A DNA stretch of 64,000 nt from Gnetum montanum (lineage: Eukaryota; Streptophyta; Gnetopsida; Gnetales; Gnetaceae), in assembly GCA_015680685.1 (NCBI GenBank), contig MNCI01025002.1, forward strand, positions 585,499 through 649,498, written 5' to 3'. The notes below the pieces were generated by a model. It was not told the DNA's origin and ran no database searches. It saw nothing but the letters and a program-made list of their open reading frames with translations. Position 1 is the first letter of the stretch; the number at the start of each line of letters is the position of its first letter. A program made the translations under genes and the position numbers. Shown here piece by piece: positions 24,507-34,717 of the stretch.

Positions 24507-25044
24507 ACAGTTGGAGGGCTTACCCGAAAGACGTCAACAAAGAATACGAAACACTGGATTGGTAGAAACAAGAACAGCGTCCATCCATGGCTACTCAAGG
24601 ATTGCCCTATCAATATGGAAGAGCAAAGCTAGAGGGAATGGGAGATGGAATGGCATGGTGGGAAACAGGTTCGGGGAAGACATAACATAGGTCAGGATGG
24701 TAGGAGCATAGAATACGCTTACTGAGTGCACAGAAACCTACACACACTGATGTCAACAGGAATGCTTTCAGACGAGCGTAGCGTGTCAGCCTGAGATCTC
24801 TTTGTCAGTGATTATAGCGGGAATGCTTGCAAAAGGAGCATGGCGCATCACTTCTGCGATATCTCTGCTAGTATGAGTGCGGAAAATGGATACTTGCGTA
24901 TGTAGCTTTTGCGTATGGGAAGCGGGTGGTGGGGATGAAGGGAAATAAGAGCTAAGGATAGGATTGTGAGAGGTATAGGCATGCAGATCTAAGTGGTCGA
25001 GTAAACCTGAGCAGCCATTTCAACATGCTGTTGTACTTCACCGC
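24507..25044 (-). other. 3' untranslated region of OG2
   Basis: Homologous to OG1 44085-44683. It contains no sustained frame. Stretches around 24880-24910 and 44250-44275 share GCGTA words. Confidence 0.5.
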
Positions 25045-25548
25045 TCAGATGGACGCACCTTTGAACGACATCCTCCAAAGCAAGTAACTTGCAACCATAG
25101 AAGAAAACAGAGGACACCACTGCTCATGCGAACAAGGGACGAGGTTGTCGAAACGAGCGTCGTTTGATGTGAGATAGAGCGATTGGGCCATGAAGAAGGA
25201 GCTGGGGCATGAGGGCGAAGCCGCCAATCCTGACGATTGGCCCCGCATATCTTCGCCAAAAGGCATCAGACACAGTGCACCTAACTGGTTAGGCAAGGAA
25301 CCAGCAAGATGAATTTGCGAAGTTAGCATCCGATAGTGATGATCGGTGGAGGTTCCCGAGGTTGTTGTCGACGAGGATTTCGTCAGGGCTCCAGCTGGCG
25401 AGACTAAACCCTCAAAGGTACCACCACTGCAGTGGGCGCAGCGATGGCATCTTCGAGGGATCAGTAAGATGCCTCTCAGCTTATCCGAGGAATCAGTAGG
25501 ATGCCAGTGGGGTGGCGACGCTGGGACTATCCCAGTATCCCACCCCAT
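25045..25548 (-). CDS. Downstream sense ORF of OG2, 167 aa, unknown
   Basis: An open frame of 167 codons from ATG 25548, on the element's sense strand between the repeat array and the 3' LTR. OG1 has the same frame at 43605-44084 with one TAG at codon 15. Over a 78-residue core the two copies have exactly the same length and no frameshift, and share SQIHLAGSL and MxFGxDM. About half of the residues differ, so constraint is weak at best. It is Ser-rich and no known domain was recognised. It may be a real accessory ORF or a chance frame. Confidence 0.35.
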   Translation of the reverse strand: MGWDTGIVPASPPHWHPTDSSDKLRGILLIPRRCHRCAHCSGGTFEGLVSPAGALTKSSSTTTSGTSTDHHYRMLTSQIHLAGSLPNQLGALCLMPFGEDMRGQSSGLAASPSCPSSFFMAQSLYLTSNDARFDNLVPCSHEQWCPLFSSMVASYLLWRMSFKGASI

Positions 25549-25599
25549 TGGTTGTGCAGCTGTACAGAGATTATCACGCTCGCTTGATTTACATGGCAG

Positions 25600-26090
25600 C
25601 CGTCTGTAAGTCCCAGTTTTAAGTCCTGGTAGACTGTCGTTACTGGTTTTAAGTCTCAGCAGACCATGGTCCCAGTTTAAAGTCTGGGCGGACCGAGAAG
25701 TGCTAGTTTTACGTCGTAGCGGACGGTGGTATATCTGATTTATGGTCTCAGCAGACCGTGTTGTGGATGTCAGTTTCGTGTCATGACCCAGGGATAGAGC
25801 TGTGCTGGTTTTATGTCTCAGCAGACTACTACTTACCTGCGCCAGTTTATCGTCATGGCGGACGCGTGCAAAAGATGCCAGTTTTTCGTCTTGGCGGACC
25901 TGTACAACATTGCCAGTTTTACGTCATAGCGGACAATTACAACTTGCCAGTTTAGCGTCATAGCGGATGGATATTGCCAGTTTAGCGTCATGGCGGACGC
26001 GTGCAACGAATGCCAGTTTTACGTCGTAGCGGACGGTCAGTGCTAGTTTAACGTCGTAGCGGACGATTAGTCCTAGTTTAGCGTTGTATG
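25600..26090 (-). repeat. Tandem motif array after pol in OG2
   Basis: About fifteen imperfect copies of a motif whose best form contains AGTTTWACGTCRTAGCGGAC, at spacings of about 30-37 bases. Examples start near 25846, 25881, 25913, 25946, 25975, 26010 and 26041. The core is conserved and the spacers are variable. OG1 has a similar array in the same place (43077-43560). Confidence 0.8.
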
Positions 26091-28715
26091 TAATTCTGTG
26101 GGTGACACGTGTATGAGGTTAGCGTGACACTAACACATGTCACAAGTTTTAACCTTTGTCAGGCAATCCTTTTCCATGCGTGGCCAGTAGTATCCTAAGC
26201 GACGAATTTTTAGGGCCATAGCCCGTGGTGCTACGTGGCCGTTGCACAGTCCTTCGTGAACTTCGCCGACTATGTGCTGCGCTTGGTCTTTGTCAACGCA
26301 AGTGAGCAACACACCATCAAAGGAGCATCTACAAAGAGTGTTGTCTCCGATGATGACATATTGCCTAGCCCGTTTGCGTATCGCATCCTTCTGCGCGCGT
26401 GTCAATTCAGACGGTAATTCGCCCTGTAAAAGGTAAGTTTTAATGCCGTCGTACCATTCAGGTGTGCTTCCCTCGAGAAGAGAAGAGATTTGCGCCGTCT
26501 GAATGATAGGATCTGCGCAGTCTATTATCAATGCAGGACAGGTGTCGAAAAGATGTGCAGGTATGTTCAAAGCCAGTGTTTCCAGTGCGTTGGCCAGTGT
26601 GTTATCCGTGCGTGGCACGTGCTGGGCATCGATGGTCGCGAATCGTCTCAGAAGATCTTTAGCCGTATCGCAGTAGGGCTACAAATGCACAGCCTTGCAG
26701 GCGTAGACTCTAGTGATCTAGTTTATGACAAGCATCGAATCGCCCCTAATCGCCAAGTGTTGAACATCGAGTTCACCGGCAGTTAGTAATCCCCTGAGGA
26801 GCCCCTCGTACTCTGCCACATTGTTCGTACAGGGGAAGGTCAAGCGATAAGTGTGGAGACGCACATCCTCAGGCGATAGCGTAATAACAATGGCAGCACT
26901 GCCACCTTTAGTGGTTGAAGCTCTGTCGAAATACAATGTTGCTTCGGGGACTGTCAAGACAGGGCTTAAACTATGTACATGTTCGTCAGGGAACTCTGGC
27001 TCTATAGTCGCCTGATTGTTAATCGATGAAGTTATTAACTAGTCAGCTATCACTTGGCCTTTCGTAGATGATTAGCCAATATAGTGCAGATCGAATTCTG
27101 TCGTGATAGCCTTCCAGCGAGCTATTTTACTACTCTCGTATAAGCTATGTGTAATGGCCCTAAGAATGTTGTTTTTACAGATGACGTTGACCTTGCTACG
27201 GAAAAGATAATGCCTACATTTCTTAAGCGTAAAACCTAATGCTAGGCAATTACGCTTGACGTCGTTGTACCTCGTTTCGTACGCACATAGAGCATGACTC
27301 AAGTAGTAGATGGGCATGTCCGACCCATCATCCCTCCTTTGACAAAGTAACGCTGCTATCGCTACGTCCGAAGTTGCGAGGTAAATGTAAAATGGCAAAT
27401 CCCTTTGTGGTGGGAAAACCGTCGGTAAATGTTGCAGTTCTTATTTTAAGCTGTCAAACGCACGCTGGCAATCGTCGGTCCATTCAAAATTAACCCCCTT
27501 TTTCAGCAAGTGTTGCATAGGGTGTAACTTGTCGGTTAACCTCGAAATGAACCGGCGTATAAACTGTAAGCATCCCTGTAACCCACGTAATTGCTTGAGG
27601 TCTGTAGGAGGCGTTAACTTGACAATGGCTTTGACCTTATCAGGGTCAACTCGTATGCCGGTTTCCGACACCACAGACCCCAACATGCGTCTGATTTTGA
27701 CTCCGAATACGCACTTCTTTGGGTTAAGCTGGAGCTCGTATTTGGAGCATCTTTTGAGGACTAACTCCAGGTCCCCTAAATGATCCTCGGACTTTAAAGA
27801 CTTAACAGCTATGTCGTCTACGTAATCATTCAACCTTCCTAGGAGGTAATCGCTAAAGATGTATGTCATGGCTCGTTGATACGTTGCTCCGGCGTTCTTT
27901 AGACCAAAAGGCATCATAGTGTAGCAAAAGGTGCCCCAGGGCATCATGAATGTCGTGGTCAATTGATGTTCTAGGTTAATGTGAATCTGGTTATAGCTTG
28001 AAAAGCCATCCATGAAGAACAGAAGTGCATGCCCAGCTGTTGTATCCACTAGCTGGTCGATACTCGGCAATGGAAAGTTATCTTTGATTGTGGCCTTGTT
28101 CAAATCTCAGAAGTCTATGCAGATGCGTATGCTTCCGGTCTTCTTTGGTACGACTACAATGTTAGATACCCAATCCGAGTAATCGACTGCACAGATGAAA
28201 CCAACCTGGTATAGTTTGGTGATTTCATCACGCACGGCTAGCACGATCTCTGGCTTGATTTTGTGTGCCTTTTGCCTGACTGCCTTAATCTACGGGTCTA
28301 AGATGATGGTATGTTGGATTAACCTGGGATCTAGTCCAGGCATATCCTCGTATGACCATGCAAAGACAGTAATGTTGTCTTGCAGGACCTGTTTTATGGC
28401 ATTGTGCATTTTTTGGTCTAACAAAGAACTGACTTTAAGCATTTTAGCTTCACCCTTATGCGTAACAATAGGAACCTCACTGAGGGGGTCTTCGGTTATG
28501 TCCCCAGCCTCCAGGTCTAGCGTGCACGTCGACTATTCTGGCCATTCTGGGAACGTCTCCGACGCAGCTATGGTTAGACCTTCTAAAGGGGGGTTAACGT
28601 CTACTAGCGCGAAGTCAAACTGCCTAATTACCTTCCGGTATGGGCCTATCAAAGCTAGGGGTGCTGAAACTGTTGCATCCATTTTCCGTCTGTCTTGTAA
28701 AACCGCCAAGTGCAT
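26091..28715 (-). pseudogene. pol of OG2: RT, two RNase H domains, truncated integrase
   Basis: Read leftward. The start region is MHLAVLQDRRKMDATV (28715), then the pre-RT linker. RT has LVDTTAGHALLFFMDGFSSYNQ and NDYVDDIAVKS (YVDD at 27813-27824). The gypsy RNase H is at 27072-27398 (YLSHALCAYETRYNDVKRN), followed by a second, archaeal-type RNase H at 26550-26957 (YFDRAST, NNVAEYEGLL, RGDSMLVIN). The integrase zinc-binding start ends at CDMC (26130). Just after it the frame runs into the motif array. Compared with OG1, about 0.9 kb holding the DDE core and C-terminus is missing. Stops and shifts occur near 26619-26717, 27000-27070 and 28104-28500. Confidence 0.8.
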
Positions 28716-28953
28716 AAATGATTAGGAGACAAGTGACGTGATGTCGCCAAACGTGGAAGGCTAACTGAATTTTGAATAATATTGTAGACAAGCTGTAATC
28801 AATGTAACCCGATTACGAGGCGATAAGATGTGGTAGTTTAACGTTATTTCGGACAGTGGCGCGTGCGAGATCAGCCGCATTAATATCTTGATTTTCAGGT
28901 TTCATTTTAGGAAAGTCCCGCTGAAATCGGATATCAAGTCGGTGATCCTCGCA
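28716..28953. other. Region between divergent pol start and antisense promoter (OG2)
   Basis: A short spacer upstream of the antisense TATA box. It carries one more copy of the repeat motif (TAGTTTAACGTTATTTCGGAC, close to 28835). Pol and the antisense gene are transcribed away from each other here. Confidence 0.5.
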
Positions 28954-28959
28954 TATAAG
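28954..28959 (+). promoter_or_regulatory. TATA box of the antisense gene (OG2)
   Basis: TATAAG 155 bases before the antisense ATG at 29109. OG1 has TATAAG at 39239-39244 (minus), 156 bases before its ATG at 39088. The surrounding bases are similar in both, so the spacing is conserved. Confidence 0.55.
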
Positions 28960-29108
28960 CAAGTGGTTTTTCAATGAGAACAGGCTGTTGACTATCGTGA
29001 ATCCAAATTCGTAATTGTTTCTGATCGAGAGAAGAGCAGAAGATCAGAGCGTGTGATTTTGTGAAGGTTTGCAAGTGGTAAACTGTGAAAATTTCTGAAG
29101 CTGTTGCA

Positions 29109-32100
29109 ATGGCACCAAAAGTCAAGAGGAAGAACGCAAAACTAGCCAAAATCGATGAAGTGCAAGAAAATCTGAATCGCGTTTCGCAGGCGCTGGTCGA
29201 TGTTCGTGACCCTACGCCTTTGAACCGGTAGGTCGTTCCTCATGTGCTTATGTTTGTTTTTAATATCTGCTTTTCGTGGTATTTTTTTTGTGCGTGAATG
29301 TGGATTTCGAAATTGTGGACCTCAGGTTAGTGCGAGGGTTTGATGGGGTTGCATCTTCCACCATTGTCAGGGACGAACCTTGTGTTATTGCAAGGGTTTG
29401 GGAGATTTCGGCCTGGATAGCTAGGTGTAATTTATGAGTTTTCTGTGTTAGTGATGCAAATGTAAATGTAGGTGTTAATGTATGTATTGGGTTTTCTGTA
29501 CAGAGTCACGCTAAAGCCCATCCTGATTGTGCTGGATATTGTCAGGGTCTTGTGTTGTGTACACCCCATCGTCCCCAATGTCCCTCCCCCGCACACGCGG
29601 TTGCAAGGGAAGGCCATATGGTTTCGACAGGGTGTGCTGGAGTTTCTGCAGTTCTTGCTATGCAACTTTAGCGTCATTGTGTGGTCTGACCTATCTGGCG
29701 ACGTCGCCGGTGCTCTTTTAGAGCACTTTCTGGCGGGTTCTGCGCAAGGGATTCTGGCCTTTTTGACGAACGGGGCCATCGATACGGGCCGTCCCGAGGA
29801 CCGAGAGCTTAGCGCTCGGGGCTTAAGGAGCTTGAACTTGATCTGGGAAATGGCTCGATTCAGCTGTTACCATGCATATAACACGCTGTTCATGGCTCAC
29901 CATGTCTCAACCTGTTTCCAGAACCCACAAGGCACGGTGTACTACGCAGGCGGGTAAGCGAATTTTATTAACTGTCTATTTTTTTGTTGTTGTCGTTATA
30001 TATTTGTTATCGATGTGCAATGTAAGAGAAGCCTAAGTGCAAAGATGTAAGATAAGCGGATGTTGTATGGTACAGGTTTTTTATCCATGACAACAAGTTA
30101 GTCGGAAATGGAGACACGTTGTCATGGGCCGAAACGGCAATAAGTGCATTCACCTCAACCAGCAACGTGCGCACTGGTGTTATCGGGTAGATTGGTTTTG
30201 ACATGCATGAGTACCCCACCCGCTACGCTAAGGCTTTTGAGAATTTCCAGAGACTCGGGTGGCTGCACGATGATTGGACCTTAGATCCGCCCCTTGCCGT
30301 TGAGGATGTGCAAAGGAACCTGCCACCATTTCCTTTGCCATTTGGACCTGGTGAGGCTGTTATATTGCGTAATATCGTTGTAAATTATGGACATTGCGTA
30401 ATAGTGTTTTGGTTTAATTTGTGTTTCACGTTGTGCAGTTAGGGAATCTCGGGAGATTACCCTTACAATTTCCAGCCGCGAGGCGAACGTCGTCCTCTTT
30501 CGCTACAGCGACATCAAGGACGCACAGCGCTGGCTCGGCCACTCGGCGGCCCCAGTCGCGGTGACCTCCAAGATCTGAGCAGCAGGGCTAATGCACCTAT
30601 TTTTGGCTGCGACTCCTAATGTCCCTGCCAGTGAGATGCTAACCCTGGTCAACTCCTTCAATGAAAAGGCCGAGCGTTTCTGGACGTGCATACACAATGT
30701 ACGCGTAAGTTTTGACATTGACGCTCCACTCTTCGCGGACCTATTTGGCGTCCCCTCAGACGGCCCTCCCGTAAGTGAGAAGGCGAAGAGTAGCGTTGCC
30801 TTCCAGAATTGGCTGAGGGAATGGGTAAGGGTCCCGAAGGAGACTAAAGGGTTTCCCTGCGAAAGATTCGAGATGGGCGTTGCCAAGACACTTTATCCCC
30901 TTTTTCGGGCCCGGACCTCCCCCAAAACCCTCTCGCAGGGGAAGTTCTTTTCTGTAGAACAAACCCGTATTATGCGAGAGGTTTTGGAGGAGGGGACCCA
31001 GTTCAATTGGGCAAGCTATTTTGCCAAGGGACTGCGTAATGAGATGATCAAGCTTCGTTAGAAGCTTGAGTCCCGTTTCAACATGCATTACGCCTTCTTC
31101 ATAGCTTGCCTCCGGCGGTTTGCTGAGTTTCTGGTCATCCAAAAGAATGGGGTCTGGGTGCAGCATGACCGAGACCAGCTGTCCAGACCTTGGATTGCCC
31201 ACATCCTCAGCACTACCCGTGGGCAGGATCCGCCGGAAGGGATCGGGGAGTCGTTGTCTATAACGACTAAGGGTTTGGCGGTGCCCCAAGTGCGAGGTCT
31301 CGACAGCGTAGGCCGGATAATGCCCACTTACACCGGCGATGCCTCGCGAGGGAAACGCCTGGCAGAAGAAATTATAGAACCTGCAACTCGGCATAAAAGG
31401 CTCCGTATAGCCGAGGCCCCTGAGAGTGACGTAGGCCGAACTGTGGCGGTCAAAGTTCAGCGGAGTAAGCCTCTGCCTGCTAAGCGTGAAGGAATTATAT
31501 TACGCAATATTTATTTAGATGTTTTGTAATGATATACTAAGGTGCTATGACATGACCAGTAAAAATTACGGAAGAACTGACCCCTGAGACGGGGGCAGTA
31601 ACACTAAGTCGTAGGGAGGGAGCCTCAATTTTAGAAGAAGAGGCCCCAGCTGTTAGCGTGAGCCGTGTACAGGCTCTGGTGCGTGAAGAGGCCTCGGCTA
31701 CTAGTGGGAGCCGTGCACAGGACTGGGTACATGAGGAGGTCCCAGCCACTAGAACTAGCGATGCACAGACTCAAGTGCGTGAAGGGGGAAAGGAGGTGGA
31801 AAATGTTGGCGAAGCTGCCGCTGTCACCGGTAGAGGTAATGAATGTGTTAGCGAGTTTGCAGGATTTTATTAATAGATGAATTTTCTAACTGGATTACGC
31901 TACAGGAGAAGAGGATGTGTCCACGTCTGTCGCTGTGAGCAGAGCGTGGAGAGACTTCCCTGACAAATTTGCCTTCATGGAAGGCGTTGTCAGTGACATG
32001 ATCGAGCGCTTGGAGCGCATCGAACCTGGAGCTGGTACGTTATGGTCATAATAAGTCTGTGGTATTACTTAGCGGTAATGTGTCATTGATGTTTGATGGT

Positions 32101-33289
32101 TGTTTCTGTTAGGAGCTTGCCTCCGATGGGATCCCACGAAGCCCATTGATCTAGACACAGTGGAGCCACCATCCAATGAAGCAGTTATGCCACGTCACAT
32201 TTATGAGGAACTGCGTAAATGTGCGTTACGCTGGACACGCTCCTTATGGGAGTAGGGGCATAAATGAAAATCTATGGAAAAGGTTGCAGAAGTCAGAACA
32301 GAGGGTTGAGTCTCTGACCAAAGAGGTCGGAGACTTAAAATCACGGTGCAACTTCCTACAGGCACGAGCGACAGGGGATGAAGACTGGCGTACCGCTGTT
32401 GTCGACCACTCCCGGTATTGGACAGCCATCAAAAACAGTGTGCAGACCAGTCAGGCGTTAGTCGAACAACAGATGCAGATAGAACTCCTAGCCCAAAAAA
32501 GCCAGGATTGGAGGGATTATTGTGCAAGCGTGCAAGAGTGGGGGCAGAAGGAGAAGGACCACAAGCACTTGTACAAGCGGGAGAGTATTGCTTATCGGAA
32601 ACTCTACCGCGATCTTGTCGTCAGGGCCCAGTCCTTGGAAGTCTTCCTGGACGTCATTGGAGCTTCCAAAGCTTTCAAGAAGTTCGAGGAGCAGGTGACT
32701 GTAAGTGCATCCCCCGAAAGGCCGATGACTCTCCCTGGGGGTCAAGCTTCAATCCCTACTTTCTTCCTAGACCCACCCCGCTGGAGCAGCATGGAGAAAG
32801 GGAAAGTGAAGGCCGGAGCTGCCTTGGGAGAGGATGTATGGCCAGATCTAACGGAGGAAGAGATTATGGAGCGCCTGTGGGCTGGCCTAGACAAGCTTCC
32901 TTTTGTTGCGGAAGCAGGGCCGTCGCAAGTAAGTTTACGCGCGACTTAGTTTGTGTTTCTAATTATGATGTTAATTCTTGTGTAGCTAATGTGCTTACTG
33001 TGTTCAAGTACCAGCCGAGGATAGGGAAGACGAACAAGTTGAGGAGTTAGCAGAGGGAGCGGCGGAAGCAGAGGAAGAAGCAGAGGCAGAGGCAGAAGAA
33101 GAGACAGAAGAACGCAACGATGAAGAGCGTCCTTCCGTGGAGCCAGCGCCGGAACGAGGACCTCACAAAGAGGACATTCTTCGTGAAAGAATCATTCCTA
33201 GAAACAACGGCCCATTGGAGGACGATCCATTAGCGTTGGATCTGGACTTAAGAGATACCGGTGATAGTGGTAGTAGAGGAAATGCGTAA
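29109..33289 (+). pseudogene. Eight-exon antisense gene of OG2: degenerate FCP1/NLI-like HAD domain, accessory domain, coiled coil, acidic tail
   Basis: Exons are 29109-29227, 29504-29953, 30076-30350, 30439-31479, 31560-31829, 31906-32034, 32113-32928 and 33008-33289. They start MAPKVKRKNAK. Lengths sum to 3382; adding the 2-base deletion seen in exon 7 against OG1 gives 1,128 codons including TAA. Exons 2-3 resemble plant FCP1/NLI-type HAD domains (ILIVLDIVRVL, GVLEFLQFLLCNFSVIVWSD, NTLFMAHHVSTCFQNP), but the DxD and DD acids are absent. Exon 4 is accessory-domain-like. Exon 5 has three 16-residue repeats. Exon 7 is a coiled coil, and exon 8 is Glu-rich. Lesions: TAG 30188, TGA 30576, TAG 31059, donor 31480 (CT for GT), acceptor 33007 (AA for AG), and the 2-base deletion near 32262. 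The same gene in OG1 has other lesions. Confidence 0.75.
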
Positions 33290-33785
33290 TTATAATTTAT
33301 GCATAGTTTTATTGATGTTGAGTGGAATATCATTTTACGAATGACTGAAAAGACGTGTTATAAAACCTGGTGGATGCGTTAAATGTCAGTTACACATTTT
33401 TTATTCTTTTTTGCATTTTTCCTGTAGAGTGTGAGCATAATTGTTGAAAATTTCACCTAAGTGATAATGATAGAGTGTAATTGCTAGTTTAAGGCCATCG
33501 CGGGCCGTTACATGACTCTGCGTAACCTATCGACTAGTTTAAGGCCGTTGCGGGCCATAGCGTAATACAGCAAGCGTAAATGATACCGGTACAGTATTTT
33601 GTGTAATTATGCTAAAGTGATCAAGAAACATGAATACCATGGGTATGAAAAAGACAACAGTGTGAAGATAAATGACCAGCGTAAGAACCGAAAACAAAAG
33701 TAAGGTGAAAATGCATGAAATAAAATTGCTAAGTCAGAACCATGATAACTTACTAAGACAGGATAATGTACGCAAGGACCATCGT
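33290..33785. other. Spacer between antisense gene and protease (OG2)
   Basis: No coding frame. It holds two copies of a CTAGTTTAAGGCC...GCGGGCC motif (33486 and 33532), relatives of the array after pol, and several GCGTAA words. It corresponds to 20245-20721 in OG1. Confidence 0.55.
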
Positions 33786-34717
33786 TCAATCATTGATACG
33801 CAATTGTCTCTTGATGGCCTTTACGTTGAGCGTCGCGTAAGGGCGAGGAGACTTATGGTTGGACTCCTCTACGCTGCCATCCGGAAATGGTAGGTCGGCC
33901 CAAGCTAGACCGTCATCATTGCTGTCAGCTTGTTGAGGGGTTTCGAGACGGATCTGGTCATCAATCGTTTCTATCTCCGAACCCTGTTCTTCTTCAATGT
34001 TATTGACGGTCCTGGGGGTGATTTCGTCACCACGTATCACAACCTCCCCTCCGGCATAGGGCAGGTGTATCTCTTGGTGTATCGGTGACGAAACTACCCT
34101 CAGCTGAGCTAACCACGACCTCCCAAGATCAGGTTGAACCCTGGCATCTCCTCGACAACTAAGAAAGTGGCCTCCGTTGGGAATTGATCCCCCGCCACAA
34201 ACTCAATACGCATCGTCCCCTTGACCTGAACCCGTGCCCCGTTGAACGATTTTATGCAGACCGTCGTCGTGGGCATGATCTGGTCGACCAGACCCAACCT
34301 ATCCACGATGAAATAGGGAATGACGTTGGTAGCTGCGCCATTGTTCACGTGTACTCTCCGGATCCAGTATTGACCGACCCGGATAGTGATAAACATAGGC
34401 TCGGTTGTCACCTGACCTTTCTCAGGATCATCTTTGATAGACCCGTCGTGGAAGGTCAGCGAGGAAGGCGTAGGTTGCTCAGCTTCAAGAGGAAACATGA
34501 CAGCATGTATCGCTTCCTCCTCCGCTGGCAAGCTTTCATCCACTGATATGGACGTCAGCATGCGAACCATAGCCTCACGGTGTTCTCGAGACATCATAAG
34601 CAGGTCGTAAAGGCTCAGCGTTGTGTTTTTTTGTTTGAGAGCCTGTTTAACTTGCGTAAATGCGTCGAGGAGGTCCTTCTCCCGGCTAGGTTGTTTTTCC
34701 CCCTTGTCTTCTTTCAT
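33786..34717 (-). pseudogene. Aspartic protease of OG2 (gag-pro C-terminal part)
   Basis: The frame continues directly from gag through a TGA at 34718-34720, where OG1 has CGA. The domain carries RRVHVNNGAATNVIPYFIVD, in which the catalytic D-x-G is N-x-G, and FNLILGGRG. A frame break at about 34041-34110 separates the acidic tail (33786-34040). Inactive as read, it would have released Gag and Pol products. Confidence 0.75.

Noticed and set aside
25600-26090. Possible CRISPR-like array
   Set aside because: Eukaryotic context inside a retrotransposon, repeats are imperfect, spacers are irregular, and no associated genes exist.
28195-28725. Plus-strand frame of 176 codons over OG2 pol
   Set aside because: Shadow of the pol linker and RT start, which has clear motifs on the minus strand.
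30756-31394. Minus-strand frame of 212 codons over antisense exon 4
   Set aside because: The plus-strand exon fits the splice and phase model shared with OG1; this frame is its shadow.
32418-33050. Plus-strand frame of 210 codons in another phase of antisense exon 7
   Set aside because: The phase of 32176-32949 matches OG1 and continues in phase with exons 6 and 8. This alternative phase is lost in OG1.
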